Notes: generated by a model from the sequence alone, not told the origin. A DNA stretch of 64,000 nucleotides from Arachidicoccus terrestris (GCF_020042345.1 NZ_CP083387.1:868001-932000); one strand, 5' to 3'; shown: positions 39,374-48,441, counted from the stretch's first letter. Translations and numbers: made by a program.

Positions 39374-39580
39374 ATGGACACTTCAAAATTTATTAAAGCT
39401 TATTGTCTGAAAACAAAGGAAAAGAACGTACCCATGCACAATGCTGTCGTATCCAAAACTGCCAGAGGTGGTTATATCGCAAAAGGTGATGATGGTAAAG
39501 GCAACAAAATGAGTGCGATTCTTAGCGAAACCAATGCCCTGAAAGCGATTGCGGATGGTGTTGCAAAAAAAGATTTCTAA
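39374..39580 (+). CDS. small conserved-looking cytoplasmic protein, 68 aa
   Basis: MDTSKFIKAYCLKTKEKNVP begins a compact protein with basic beta-hairpin character and no signal peptide. The AYC(L/V)K-x-K pattern followed by a Gly-rich KGDDGKGNKMSAIL turn recalls DUF5679-like zinc ribbons, but the later CPxC pair is absent, so no metal site remains. Followed by a strong terminator, which supports it as a real gene. Function unknown; the resemblance is by eye and weak. Confidence 0.6.
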   Translation: MDTSKFIKAYCLKTKEKNVPMHNAVVSKTARGGYIAKGDDGKGNKMSAILSETNALKAIADGVAKKDF

Positions 39581-39690
39581 ATTCCGCTTTTTAGCCCCAA
39601 GTTTAAAGTTAACTTATTTTTGATCAGCGTATTGCAATCCCTCCATGTTGACGCTGACCGACATTTTCAGGAAACATCCTGAAAGACCAG

Positions 39691-39737
39691 ACAGATCCGC
39701 AGGTAGATCAAACGATATCCTGCGGATCTGTTTTTTA
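39691..39737 (+). terminator. rho-independent terminator
   Basis: ACAGATCCGCAGG and CCTGCGGATCTGT form a perfect 13-bp stem with a 15-nt loop, followed by six T. It ends the small gene at 39374 and isolates the SRP RNA promoter. Confidence 0.92.
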
Positions 39738-39760
39738 TTTTCACAAAACGGCGTTTAAAA

Positions 39761-39792
39761 TTTGGCATTTCCAGGTAAGGCTTTTACATTTG
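39761..39792 (+). promoter_or_regulatory. promoter of the SRP RNA gene
   Basis: TTTG (39761-39764), 20 bp, TACATTTG (39785-39792): a textbook Bacteroidota promoter. The predicted start is about 39797-39799, exactly where the SRP RNA helix begins. Confidence 0.85.
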
Positions 39793-39797
39793 CACCC

Positions 39798-39892
39798 GGC
39801 AGGTCTCACACGGCCAGCTCCTACTGAATCCTCCCAGGGCCGGAAGGCAGCAAGAGTAGGTGGTTGTAGCGGCGCGATGTGAGTAGCCTGCC
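39798..39892 (+). ncRNA. ffs: signal recognition particle 4.5S RNA
   Basis: The conserved domain IV apex is present around 39835-39855 (CAGGGCCGGAAGGCAGCAAG), with the GGAA-type tetraloop and the asymmetric A-rich loop that binds Ffh. The ends GGCAGGTCTCACA and TGTGAGTAGCCTGCC pair to close a single long hairpin of about 95 nt, the usual size in this phylum. A T-rich stretch (TTCTTTATT) follows. It would direct signal-peptide proteins to the membrane. End positions are accurate to a few bases. Confidence 0.93.
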
Positions 39893-40025
39893 TTCTTTAT
39901 TACCTCCCCTATTACATAGATAACAATCGCCATAAACGACATAAGGATCGTTTTTTTAGCTTGTTTAGCGCTATCAACTAAATGTAAATTTTTCGATCTT
40001 ATTAAGCCTATCTTTAATTTTTGCG

Positions 40026-40033
40026 TACCTTTG
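40026..40033 (+). promoter_or_regulatory. candidate -7 element upstream of the transaldolase-like gene
   Basis: TACCTTTG matches TAnnTTTG, 85 bp before the ATG at 40119. No good -33 box at 19-23 bp upstream was seen. Confidence 0.4.
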
Positions 40034-40118
40034 GGGAAGATTGTTATGCACCCTGCTAAGGCGCACAGCATGATAAAAAGAGATATATTTACCAATCATT
40101 AAATTAAAAAAAAGACTG

Positions 40119-40772
40119 ATGAAATTCTTTATTGACACGGCAGACCTGGAACAGATTAAGGAAGCCAATGATTTAGGTATCCTGGATGGTGTTACCACCA
40201 ATCCATCCTTAATGGCGAAGGTAGGAATCAAAGGCCATGACGCCGTTATCCAGCATTATAAGACTATCTGCGAGATCGTGGATGGTGATATCAGCGCTGA
40301 AGTTGTATCTACTGATTTTAAGGGCATTGTAGAAGAAGGTAAAAAACTCGCTGCACTGCATAAAAATATTGTGGTTAAAGTTCCAATGATCAAGGAAGGT
40401 GTAAAAGCGATCAAATGGTTTACAGATAATGGCATTCGGACCAACTGTACACTGGTATTCTCTGCAGGTCAGGCTATCCTGGCAGCTAAAGCAGGCGCAG
40501 CCTACGTTTCTCCATTTATCGGCCGTATCGACGATAGTGGCTGGGAAGGGATCAACCTGATTTCTCAGATCGCGGAAATCTATGCCGTACAAGGTTATGA
40601 AACCGAGATCCTGGCAGCTTCAATCCGTAACAGCAATCACATTATCCAATGTGCTGAAGCGGGTGCCGATGTAGTCACTTCTCCGCTGGAGCCTATTCTA
40701 GGTTTACTGAAACATCCACTGACGGATATTGGCCTGGCGAAGTTCCTGGAAGATGCCAAGAAATTTGCATAG
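40119..40772 (+). CDS. fsa: fructose-6-phosphate aldolase / small transaldolase
   Basis: 217 residues, the size of the TalC/FSA subfamily. MKFFIDTADLEQIKEAND, GVTTNPSLMAK, NIVVKVPM with the Schiff-base Lys87, TLVFSAGQAILAAKAGAAYV and SPFIGRIDD are the hallmark segments. In Bacteroidota this small enzyme is the usual transaldolase of the pentose phosphate pathway, so it may act as transaldolase rather than free dihydroxyacetone aldolase. Single gene, with a -7 element upstream and a strong terminator downstream. Confidence 0.95.
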   Translation: MKFFIDTADLEQIKEANDLGILDGVTTNPSLMAKVGIKGHDAVIQHYKTICEIVDGDISAEVVSTDFKGIVEEGKKLAALHKNIVVKVPMIKEGVKAIKWFTDNGIRTNCTLVFSAGQAILAAKAGAAYVSPFIGRIDDSGWEGINLISQIAEIYAVQGYETEILAASIRNSNHIIQCAEAGADVVTSPLEPILGLLKHPLTDIGLAKFLEDAKKFA

Positions 40773-40829
40773 ACATTGACCTGCTACATGAAGCCACATT
40801 CAATGTCGCTTTTCATGCAATAATAATGT

Positions 40830-40868
40830 AAAGCCCCGCATTCGCTCAAAGTTGAAAGCGGGGCTTTA
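40830..40868 (+). terminator. rho-independent terminator after the transaldolase-like gene
   Basis: AAAGCCCCGC and GCGGGGCTTT form a 10-bp GC-rich stem with an 18-nt loop, ending in TTT followed by A-rich sequence; A-tract symmetry suggests partial function on both strands. Confidence 0.85.
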
Positions 40869-41068
40869 AAAATTAGCGTATGTATGGGCATCCAATGCAT
40901 TCCAAATTGTATAGAATAAAAGTCAAGTCAACCCACCCACTCATTTAATGAGATTCTATTTGATTTTGCATCCCTCTCGTTAAAAGAAGCATATAACGAA
41001 TAAAGGTGCTATCTAAATATTTTCTAAGGCAGGAGTAGCTGAATGGCTTAATCGCATTGCAAAGTCTG

Positions 41069-41290
41069 CTATTGTTCACTAATTGATTCTCGTTGTACTT
41101 TGACAGGCCCCAATGTATGGTCAAACATTAATAAAACCCGGTTAACTTTTCGCAGATTTAGATTTTCCTTTCCTTGTTCAATTTTCCTTATTACGACAAG
41201 GGCTACGCCCGCTCTTTCTGCAAACTCGGATTGTGTCAACTTAATTTTCTTCCTTTCTGTTTTTACAAACGCTCCCAGTGCTGGTGTCAT
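41069..41290 (-). CDS. orphan XRE/y4mF-type helix-turn-helix regulator
   Basis: The frame opens at 41341, but ATG at 41290 (MTPALGAFVKTERKKIKLTQ) gives the canonical 73-residue y4mF domain: LTQSEFAERAGVALVVIRKIEQGKENLNLRKVNRVL is a complete XRE HTH. These proteins are HipB-like antitoxins normally followed by a HipA kinase. No HipA-like gene lies on either side, so this is an orphan, either a remnant of a toxin-antitoxin pair or a stand-alone regulator. Inverted and direct repeats directly upstream suggest autoregulation. Confidence 0.82.
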   Translation of the reverse strand: MTPALGAFVKTERKKIKLTQSEFAERAGVALVVIRKIEQGKENLNLRKVNRVLLMFDHTLGPVKVQRESISEQ

Positions 41291-41291
41291 T

Positions 41292-41351
41292 TTATATCTA
41301 TTTACATATAAATTAATCAAAATTAAGTATTTTATATTCAATTAGATATAA
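41292..41351. promoter_or_regulatory. putative operator repeats of the y4mF regulator
   Basis: TTATATCTA (41292-41300) and its exact complement TAGATATAA (41343-41351) form a 9-bp inverted pair 42 bp apart. The left copy is itself part of a TTATAT-8-ATATAA dyad ending at 41311. They begin one base upstream of the regulator ATG, where an autorepressing HTH protein would bind. The region is very AT-rich, so chance similarity is possible. Confidence 0.4.
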
Positions 41352-41453
41352 TTTTACATCCAAAAAGACGAAAATAAATCTAAAAAATTACTACAAAAAA
41401 CCCGATCAGCGTACATTACACCGATCGGGCATCTAGTATTTCCTCCTGAGAAA

Positions 41454-43229
41454 TCAACGTAACTGAATCGTCCTTTTAACCATGGGTTTAAAATTACGCC
41501 TGTTTTCCTCAGCTTCATAGCTTCGAATTGAAGCTCGGGTGGCAGGATTCTGCCTTGGCTTAATATTGGTACTAAGGGCCGCTCTGAAGCTGGTCCCGGG
41601 CACCTTAAATTTTGAATCCAGGGTAGCCAAAATCTGGTTCAGCGATTCAAGACGGTCTTCCGATTTCCCAAAATCCGCCAACACATCATCATATCCCAAC
41701 CCGTCTGTCAGCATGCCACTATAATAATCACCTTCTCCCTTTGAATTCAGTGACTGGAACATTGACATATACACAGTGTATTCTCCTATCCGCAGATCAA
41801 AGAACCCAACAGGCTTGCCATAGGTTCTTATTTGCGTATGACCCCCATCATCTTCTTCCGGATCTTCTGCGTACCAAGCACCCACAAGGACCACATTATT
41901 ATAAGGTTTTAGAGCGTTGATCAATAATTCACTGGCAGATGCCGTTCCTCCTGCTACAATAAAATAAATTTTATTTGAAGCCGTACTAATGGCACCCGAC
42001 TTCTTTACCTTTTCCGTATTGCCGGCCACGCTATAATCAATATCCAGTGTTGTCTTGCCCGTTGGTGTAACACCGTCATCTTCATATAATTTCTGGGATT
42101 TCAGCACCGTTTTCAAAAAGGATGAATAGGTGGATTCATCGCGCAGACTATCATTATAATGCATGCTATACAGCGTTTTACCATCATTGCCGCTGGCTAC
42201 AAATGCATTGGCCAGATACTCTGCCGTCTCAACGGCGCCGCCACCATTGTAGCGAAGATCAACAACCAGGTCGGTAACACCGGCAAACTTCTTTAATGCG
42301 GCATCTATAGGCGCCTTGGCATTCTCTAACTGGGTAAATCCTTCAAAGACCAGATAACCCACTTTTTTACCACCAGGCAAGCTGATGACGGAATCTAAAA
42401 TAACCGGATTAAAATCATATTGCTTTTTTTGAAGGCTAATCATTGTCTCCTTTCTCTTCCCGGTTTTGGGATAAACAGAATCTACTTTCACAATATCAAG
42501 GCTGCTTCCGTCAAGTATTCCGTTATAATAATCCTGAAGCTCTTTATCACTTGAAAAAGAATTAAAGTCTTTGGCCTCTCCATTCATTTTATATATCACA
42601 TCTCCGCGCTTCAGTCCCGCCTTTTGAGCTGGTGAGCCATTATCCACGTATTTTAAAACCGTAATCGTCGTATCCCGATTGAGCTTTCTGTTCCCGTCAG
42701 TATCCACTATGTAATCGCCATTCTCATCGACCGCGTATGGAGAAGTGAAGCCAAAATGAATACCCAGATCATTACCCTTGCCATCCAAGGTAAATGACTG
42801 AGTATTGGGTTTAATGACAAAAGATGAATTGCCGCCTCCTGTATTATCAGCCGTTAACAGCATATAGGAATATTTGGACTCACCAGGAAAATCAGCGTCG
42901 TATTCATAGGGTTTATTGGTCTCGGCATTTACAGGGATCTGTGTCAAAGCGTAAAGCTCGTTTTTCAGCCCGGTAAGACTATTGCCGCTTTCATATTTCG
43001 AAGGATCAAACTTTGCAAAACTCGGCAAATCGTCGTTCCAGAGATAAAAAGCCTTTGCGTACATATACAATGAATCATTTAGAGAATTCGTGAAAGTATA
43101 GCCGCCATAATAACCGCCTGAGGCCCCGTCTCCATCCCCCGGTCCGTCAACGACCTTTTTACAAGAGAAACTAAGGCCAATACCTGCTGCTACCAATAAG
43201 CAGAGCATTAATTTACGTTGGTTGTTCAT
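41454..43229 (-). CDS. S41-family (C-terminal processing type) peptidase lipoprotein
   Basis: The frame opens at 43295; ATG at 43229 (MNNQRKLMLCLLVAAGIGLS followed by FSC) gives a lipoprotein signal with Cys23 and 591 residues. A PDZ-like domain lies around 190-270 (VLKYVDNGSPAQKAGLKRGD), followed by the S41 core: VGYLVFEGF, VTDLVVDLRYNGGG and IVAGGTASASELLINAL with the nucleophilic Ser. The Lys of the dyad is expected about 25 residues after it. Located on the outer-membrane side of the periplasm or the surface, it probably trims C-termini of exported proteins or takes up peptides. Monocistronic. Confidence 0.9.
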   Translation of the reverse strand: MNNQRKLMLCLLVAAGIGLSFSCKKVVDGPGDGDGASGGYYGGYTFTNSLNDSLYMYAKAFYLWNDDLPSFAKFDPSKYESGNSLTGLKNELYALTQIPVNAETNKPYEYDADFPGESKYSYMLLTADNTGGGNSSFVIKPNTQSFTLDGKGNDLGIHFGFTSPYAVDENGDYIVDTDGNRKLNRDTTITVLKYVDNGSPAQKAGLKRGDVIYKMNGEAKDFNSFSSDKELQDYYNGILDGSSLDIVKVDSVYPKTGKRKETMISLQKKQYDFNPVILDSVISLPGGKKVGYLVFEGFTQLENAKAPIDAALKKFAGVTDLVVDLRYNGGGAVETAEYLANAFVASGNDGKTLYSMHYNDSLRDESTYSSFLKTVLKSQKLYEDDGVTPTGKTTLDIDYSVAGNTEKVKKSGAISTASNKIYFIVAGGTASASELLINALKPYNNVVLVGAWYAEDPEEDDGGHTQIRTYGKPVGFFDLRIGEYTVYMSMFQSLNSKGEGDYYSGMLTDGLGYDDVLADFGKSEDRLESLNQILATLDSKFKVPGTSFRAALSTNIKPRQNPATRASIRSYEAEENRRNFKPMVKRTIQLR

Positions 43230-43441
43230 ATATTGCTTTATAAGTTGAAAGTGAGCAGTATTCGGTTCATATCTGCTATAATTAAAGTTATACAATTTGG
43301 ATGAATCTTCCCTGAAAATCTACCAAAGCGCATAAATGATCGTTGAATGAAGCGATTAAAATGAGTGGGTCTTACTAGCGTTTTTTACCGGTACCCTGGA
43401 CAAAGCTTGCCTGCAGAAAGCGATAACAACAAGCTCCCAGC

Positions 43442-43666
43442 TTAGTCGGAATACTTCAGGGGATTTCGTCTGGCAAATAAAACATAGCGTTTAATATTCA
43501 TCCAGAATGCCAGTACCATATATATAATAACAGGCGAGCCAAAAGTGAGAAATGAGATATAGATAAACCAAAGGCGGATACGGGAGCTGGCTATCCCCAG
43601 TTTCATACCGATCGCAGCACAGACCCCAAAAGCCCGGCACTCAATAAAACTTCTTAATCTGTTCAT
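43442..43666 (-). CDS. PspC-domain membrane protein
   Basis: 74 residues. FGVCAAIGMKLGIASSRIRLWFIYISFLTFGSPVIIYMVLAFWM is a PspC domain: a short amphipathic start, then a long hydrophobic segment forming one or two helices. PspC proteins belong to the phage-shock envelope stress response or act as anti-sigma-like membrane sensors. The protein is minimal, without the C-terminal extensions of larger relatives. It lies downstream of the aconitase divergent promoter region. Confidence 0.82.
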   Translation of the reverse strand: MNRLRSFIECRAFGVCAAIGMKLGIASSRIRLWFIYISFLTFGSPVIIYMVLAFWMNIKRYVLFARRNPLKYSD

Positions 43667-43995
43667 CTAATTAGCTTTTTAATTCTAAGACTCGTCCAAT
43701 AAAGTAAATCCATCGGATCAGTATTATCCTAGAACATTCACACCGTAGCAAGATTTACGCCAATTGGGTAACCATCCTATTAAAGCAGGACAGACAAATA
43801 TACAAAATCCTCAAACATGTCAGAGCTCTTAAAAAAATTTCTTGCAAGAGCATAAAAATCAAAGGCTTTTATCCATTAGGTATATCAAACCCTAAAATTA
43901 GGACTACCTAATTTTAACAGACCAAAGTTTTAAAAATCCACCCGATTTTAGTAACTTCGCAACAATTTTATATCACACTATTTAAATTGTATGTT
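43667..43995. other. divergent regulatory region upstream of aconitase
   Basis: No gene. It holds a perfect 10-bp inverted repeat at 43893-43916 and a near-consensus -7 element TAACTTCG at 43952-43959 (one mismatch to TAnnTTTG). Confidence 0.5.
43893..43916. promoter_or_regulatory. perfect inverted repeat upstream of the aconitase promoter
   Basis: TAAAATTAGG (43893-43902), spacer ACTA, CCTAATTTTA (43907-43916). It ends about 36 bp upstream of the putative -7 element and 80 bp before the acn start, just upstream of the expected -33 position, where an activator or iron/redox regulator would bind. Confidence 0.5.
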
Positions 43996-46269
43996 ATGGC
44001 TTTTGATATTGACATGATCAAAAAGGTCTACAGTGAGCTACCTGACAAAATTGCAAAAGCACGCGCCGCTACCGGCACACCTCTCACACTTGCCGAAAAA
44101 GTACTTTACGCGCATTTACACAGCGACCAACCCCTGAAGAAATTCGAAAGGGCACACGATTATGTTAATTTCGCGCCTGACCGTGTAGCTATGCAGGATG
44201 CCACTGCTCAGATGGCGCTGTTGCAGTTCATGCAGGCTGGCCGCCCGAAAGTAGCGGTTCCTTCCACTGTACACTGTGATCACCTGATTATTGCCAAAGA
44301 AGGTGCTGAAAAAGACCTGGCATTCGCAAAAGAAGAAAGTAAAGAAGTATATGATTTTCTCGGCTCTGTGTCCAATAAATACGGAATCGGATTCTGGCGC
44401 CCGGGCGCCGGTATCATCCACCAGGTCGTACTGGAAAATTACGCCTTCCCTGGCGGGATGATGATTGGTACCGACTCCCATACTGTAAATGCGGGTGGTC
44501 TGGGTATGATTGCCATCGGTGTCGGCGGTGCTGACGCCTGTGATGTAATGGCTGGTTTGCCATGGGAACTGAAATGGCCTAAACTGATCGGTGTGAAGCT
44601 GACCGGCAAACTAAGTGGCTGGGCAGCTCCAAAAGATATTATCCTTAAAGTTGCCGGAATCCTGACTGTAAAAGGCGGCACCGGTGCCATCGTTGAATAT
44701 TTTGGTGAAGGTGCACGTTCTATCAGCTGTACCGGTAAAGGCACCATCTGTAATATGGGTGCTGAAATAGGCGCCACCAACTCTACCTTCGGTTACGACG
44801 AATCTATGGCCCGCTACCTGAGAGCCACCGGCAGAACAGAGGTAGCTGATATCGCAGATTCTATCAAAGATCATCTGACCGGCGATCCGGAAGTATACGC
44901 AGATCCTGAAAAATATTTTGATCAGGTGATTGAAATCAACCTTTCTGAGCTGGAGCCTCACCTGAACGGACCATTCACACCCGATCTGGCTACACCTGTT
45001 TCCAAAATGAAGGAAGTAGCCGATGCACAGGGCTGGCCGGAAAGAGTGGAAGTCGGTTTAATCGGATCTTGTACCAATTCCTCCTATGAAGACCTTTCCC
45101 GTGCCGTTTCTCTGGCAAAACAGGTGGCCGAAAAAAACCTGAAGGCTAAATCTGAATTCCTGATCAACCCGGGATCCGAACAAATCCGTTTTACCGTGGA
45201 GCGCGACGGCATCCTGGACGTATTTGAAGGAATCGGCGCCAAGATCCTGACCAATGCCTGCGGACCCTGTATCGGTATGTGGGACAGAGTCGGTGCTGAG
45301 AAAAAAGAAAAAAACACCATCGTTCACTCTTTTAACCGCAACTTCGCGAAAAGAGCCGATGGCAACCCCAATACATTTGCATTCGTCGCCTCGCCTGAAC
45401 TGGTAACTGCGATTGCCATTGCCGGAGACCTGACATTCAACCCGATGACAGACTACCTGCTCAATGAAAAGGGGGAGAAAGTAAAACTGGATCCACCATC
45501 CGGAGATGAACTACCTAAGAATGGCTTTGATGTTGAAGATCCCGGTTATCAGGCACCTGCAGAAGACGGTTCTTCCGTTCAGATCCAGGTTTCTCCGGAC
45601 TCAAAACGTCTGCAGCTGTTGTCTCCGTTCGCTGAGTGGGAAGGCACCGACCTGAAAGGCTTAAGACTGCTGATCAAGGCCAAAGGCAAATGTACCACTG
45701 ACCATATCTCTATGGCCGGTCCATGGCTGAAATTCAGGGGGCATCTGGATAATATCTCCAATAATATGCTGATCGGCGCGGTTAACTTCTTTAATGAGAA
45801 AACAGACAGCGTTAAAAATGAGCTGACCGGTGAATACGGTCCTGTACCGGCTACCCAGCGTGCTTATAAAGCCGCCGGTATCGGAACAGTCGTTGTGGGG
45901 GATGAAAACTACGGAGAGGGCTCCAGCAGGGAACATGCTGCAATGGAACCTCGTCACCTGGGTGTTCGTGCGGTCATTGCCAAGAGCTTTGCACGTATCC
46001 ATGAGACCAACCTGAAAAAGCAGGGTATGCTGGGTCTGACTTTCCAGGATAAAAATGACTACGACAAGATTCTGGAAGATGACGTGATCGATATCCTGGG
46101 TTTAACCACTTTTACTCCGGATAAACCGTTAACGATCGTATTACATCATGCAGACGGTTCTACTGAGCAGTTCGACGTGAATCACACCTACAATCAACAA
46201 CAGATCGAGTGGTTCAGACACGGAGCCGCGCTGAATATCATCCGTAAAAGCTTCGAACAAAAGAGTTAA
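43996..46269 (+). CDS. acn: aconitate hydratase (mitochondrial-type aconitase)
   Basis: 757 residues from ATG 43996 ([12 protein letters not shown]; an upstream ATG at 43987 adds three residues). The [4Fe-4S] cysteines are in [13 protein letters not shown] and [11 protein letters not shown] (here [11 protein letters not shown]), and the substrate-binding [14 protein letters not shown] region is intact; [10 protein letters not shown] and [20 protein letters not shown] complete the active site. Interconverts citrate and isocitrate in the TCA cycle. The length and sequence match the Bacteroidota/mitochondrial aconitase class rather than AcnA/AcnB. Followed by a strong terminator. Confidence 0.97.
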   Translation: MAFDIDMIKKVYSELPDKIAKARAATGTPLTLAEKVLYAHLHSDQPLKKFERAHDYVNFAPDRVAMQDATAQMALLQFMQAGRPKVAVPSTVHCDHLIIAKEGAEKDLAFAKEESKEVYDFLGSVSNKYGIGFWRPGAGIIHQVVLENYAFPGGMMIGTDSHTVNAGGLGMIAIGVGGADACDVMAGLPWELKWPKLIGVKLTGKLSGWAAPKDIILKVAGILTVKGGTGAIVEYFGEGARSISCTGKGTICNMGAEIGATNSTFGYDESMARYLRATGRTEVADIADSIKDHLTGDPEVYADPEKYFDQVIEINLSELEPHLNGPFTPDLATPVSKMKEVADAQGWPERVEVGLIGSCTNSSYEDLSRAVSLAKQVAEKNLKAKSEFLINPGSEQIRFTVERDGILDVFEGIGAKILTNACGPCIGMWDRVGAEKKEKNTIVHSFNRNFAKRADGNPNTFAFVASPELVTAIAIAGDLTFNPMTDYLLNEKGEKVKLDPPSGDELPKNGFDVEDPGYQAPAEDGSSVQIQVSPDSKRLQLLSPFAEWEGTDLKGLRLLIKAKGKCTTDHISMAGPWLKFRGHLDNISNNMLIGAVNFFNEKTDSVKNELTGEYGPVPATQRAYKAAGIGTVVVGDENYGEGSSREHAAMEPRHLGVRAVIAKSFARIHETNLKKQGMLGLTFQDKNDYDKILEDDVIDILGLTTFTPDKPLTIVLHHADGSTEQFDVNHTYNQQQIEWFRHGAALNIIRKSFEQKS

Positions 46270-46297
46270 GTCCGAATCGGGTTTAAATAGTTTTTTT

Positions 46298-46343
46298 ACA
46301 AAAAGAAGAGGTTTGTCTTATGGGACAAACCTCTTCTTTTTGT
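46298..46343. terminator. rho-independent terminator after aconitase
   Basis: ACAAAAAGAAGAGGTTTGTC pairs with its exact complement at 46324-46343 around a 6-nt loop; the stem itself carries the A and T tracts, so it can act in both directions. Confidence 0.9.
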
Positions 46344-46454
46344 AACACCCATAGTAGTCAAACTTATTGACCGCTATGGGTTTAAGTCCTAAAAATGATG
46401 TAATTTTACAGGGCACAATCATTTTATAACCCGATTAGCCTCTAAAGTTACCTC

Positions 46455-47036
46455 ATGTATCCCTTACTCAGAGACAACATTCAAGGACATATTACACTAT
46501 CCGAAGATCAACTGGAAAAACTCGAAGGGCTGTTTCAGGAAAAAATGCTGAAAAAAAAGCACTACCTATTGCAGGAAGGTGACATCAATCAGGGACTGGC
46601 ATTTGTAACAGAAGGGCTGCTCAGAAGCTATAAAGTGGATAGCAACGGCTTTGAGCACGTGCTGCAGTTTGCCCCGCCCGGCTGGTGGATGGCTGACATG
46701 AAAAGTCTTAACAGGCAGGAGCCGGCAGACCTTTTTATTGAAGCGCTGGAGCCTACCTATTACCTGTTTATCTCCAGGGCAAAACTGGATGAAGCATTTG
46801 AAGCATTTCCCGAGCTGGAAAGACATTTCAGAATACTGGCAGAAAATGCGGTTATCGCCTATCAACAAAGGCTGATTGGTAACCTCAGTCAACCGGCGAT
46901 TGAGCGGTTCGCTACCTTTTGCCATCTGTATCCTACGTTAACACAAAGCTTGCCACACAAACAGATTGCTTCTTTTATCGGCGTTACACCGGAATTCTTC
47001 TCTAAAATGATCAATAACATGCCTTTGCCAGACTAA
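46455..47036 (+). CDS. Crp/Fnr-family transcriptional regulator
   Basis: 193 residues: cyclic-nucleotide-binding-type beta-roll at ~20-115 (KKKHYLLQEGDINQGLAFVTEGLLRSY is the family start) and a short winged helix at the C-terminus (LPHKQIASFIGVTPEFFSKM). It lacks the Arg-Ser pair typical of cAMP binding and the FNR cysteines, so the ligand is unknown; many Bacteroidota homologues act in redox or nutrient control. It stands upstream of a REC-like gene, two pirins and a GNAT gene, which it may control. The C-terminus is slightly short. Confidence 0.87.
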   Translation: MYPLLRDNIQGHITLSEDQLEKLEGLFQEKMLKKKHYLLQEGDINQGLAFVTEGLLRSYKVDSNGFEHVLQFAPPGWWMADMKSLNRQEPADLFIEALEPTYYLFISRAKLDEAFEAFPELERHFRILAENAVIAYQQRLIGNLSQPAIERFATFCHLYPTLTQSLPHKQIASFIGVTPEFFSKMINNMPLPD

Positions 47037-47085
47037 GCAACCCTTCCAAACATCATCTCATAATCAACAACTTACGATTTACACT

Positions 47086-47152
47086 TAATGCAGATTAAGC
47101 TTGCTGCTTAATCTGCATTATTGGGCACCCCTTTTGCCCTGACGTATCTTTG
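47086..47152 (+). promoter_or_regulatory. promoter with large perfect palindrome upstream of the receiver-like/pirin genes
   Basis: A perfect inverted repeat with 15-bp arms (47086-47100 and 47106-47120, 5-nt loop; arms contain GCAGATTAAGC) abuts a consensus promoter: TTG 47121-47123, 21 bp, TATCTTTG 47145-47152. The dyad lies immediately upstream of the -33 box, the usual place for a Crp-type activator dimer. It could also be a hairpin ending the crp-like transcript, but there is no T-run after it. Confidence 0.6.
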
Positions 47153-47175
47153 TGTAGTCAAAAAAAGGAGTCATT

Positions 47176-47526
47176 ATGAAGCGTAAAATTCTGATTATCG
47201 TCAATGATGTTGCAGATCTGGAACAAGTTCAGGTTCTGTCAACCAAAGAGGAACTAAGTGTCGTTCAGGACGTCGAATCCGCTATCGAACAACTTTATAG
47301 AATGGACTTTGATGGCATTCTCTATGAAGCAGGCCCGGAAGAAAGCCAGGAGAAGAAATTACTTAAAATTCTTTCCCTTCAGGAAGAGCCTCCGGTTATT
47401 GTACGCAAAGAATCCTGGAGTAACTGGGAAAGCAGCCTGGATGAACTCATTAAGTCCATCCCATTAAAAATACGGTTTATTGATGATGGTTTTAAAAATG
47501 CAGGCCTCAACATCTGCCTGAACTAA
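47176..47526 (+). CDS. receiver-like hypothetical protein, 116 aa
   Basis: Has a good Shine-Dalgarno (AAGGAG, 6 nt before ATG). KRKILIIVNDVADLEQVQVL, DVESAIEQLYRMDFDGILYE and a late EEPPVIVRKES segment follow the beta-alpha order of a response-regulator receiver, but the acidic pocket is incomplete (no clear phospho-acceptor Asp with Thr/Lys partners). Probably a degenerate receiver or an unrelated alpha/beta fold. It starts the transcript running into the first pirin (49-bp gap). No known name. Confidence 0.6.
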   Translation: MKRKILIIVNDVADLEQVQVLSTKEELSVVQDVESAIEQLYRMDFDGILYEAGPEESQEKKLLKILSLQEEPPVIVRKESWSNWESSLDELIKSIPLKIRFIDDGFKNAGLNICLN

Positions 47527-47574
47527 AGAGGCGCATACAATTATTTAAATAAAAAAATATAAGGAAAAGAAATC

Positions 47575-48441
47575 ATGGAAAAGAAAATAGACAGGGTTAT
47601 AGCAAAGCCTGCCAGGGCAGGCATGGTCGGTGACGGATTCAGGGTATTTAATTTTATCCCACAGGCCGTCGGGCAAAAAAGAATCAGCCCGTTTTTGATG
47701 CTGGACTTTAACGCCGCTTATGATTTTGGCCCTTCCGATCATATCCGGGGTGTCGACGTTCATCCGCACAAAGGTTTTGAAACAGTTACCATCGCCTACC
47801 AGGGCAGTGTTGCCCATCACGACAGTGCAGGCAACAGCGGCGTAATCAACCCCGGAGATGTGCAATGGATGACCGCAGGGAACGGCATTCTGCACAAAGA
47901 ATACCATGAGGAAAATTTCTCTAAAAAAGGCGGCAATTTTGAAATGGTTCAGCTGTGGGTAAACCTTCCCAAAAAAGATAAATCAGTCGCTGCGCATTAT
48001 CAGCCGCTGACAAAAAATGACATACCGGTGGTCACGCTACCAGACGGCAAAAGTGTTGTCCGCGTCATCGCAGGTGAATTTCAGGAGCAGAAAGGGGCCG
48101 CAAGTACATATACCTCCGTCAATCTATTGGATGTACACCTGGAAGCCGGAGGTGAGGTAACCATTCCGGTGCCGACCGCACATAATACAGCATTACTTTT
48201 TGTCAATGGCGGAGGCAAGGTTAATGGCCGGGATGTGCAAGAGCATGATTTTGTGTTATTTGAAAACGACGGCGAAGACATTCATCTGCAGGCCAGCGAA
48301 AAAGCGGTCATATTGCTGATGAGCGGAACGCCCATTGATGAACCCATTGCCAGCTACGGCCCCTTTGTCATGAATACACAAGATGAGATCATAGAAGCAA
48401 TCAATGATTTCAATCAAGGCAAATTCGGACATTTGGAATAA
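47575..48441 (+). CDS. pirin-family cupin protein (first copy)
   Basis: 288 residues with two cupin domains. The N-terminal domain keeps the metal-binding set in GVDVHPHKGFETVTIAYQGS and DVQWMTAGNGILHKEYHEE (two His plus Glu/His), as in iron-binding pirins; the C-terminal cupin (~180-270) ends in SGTPIDEPIASYGPFVMNTQ, typical of the family. Pirins act as quercetinase-like dioxygenases or as redox sensors/co-regulators. It follows the receiver-like gene and is separated from a second pirin by a terminator-like hairpin. Confidence 0.93.
   Translation: MEKKIDRVIAKPARAGMVGDGFRVFNFIPQAVGQKRISPFLMLDFNAAYDFGPSDHIRGVDVHPHKGFETVTIAYQGSVAHHDSAGNSGVINPGDVQWMTAGNGILHKEYHEENFSKKGGNFEMVQLWVNLPKKDKSVAAHYQPLTKNDIPVVTLPDGKSVVRVIAGEFQEQKGAASTYTSVNLLDVHLEAGGEVTIPVPTAHNTALLFVNGGGKVNGRDVQEHDFVLFENDGEDIHLQASEKAVILLMSGTPIDEPIASYGPFVMNTQDEIIEAINDFNQGKFGHLE

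Noticed and set aside
39784-40095. 103-codon minus-strand frame over the SRP RNA gene
   Set aside because: The SRP RNA helix, apex motif and promoter explain the sequence; the frame is a shadow.
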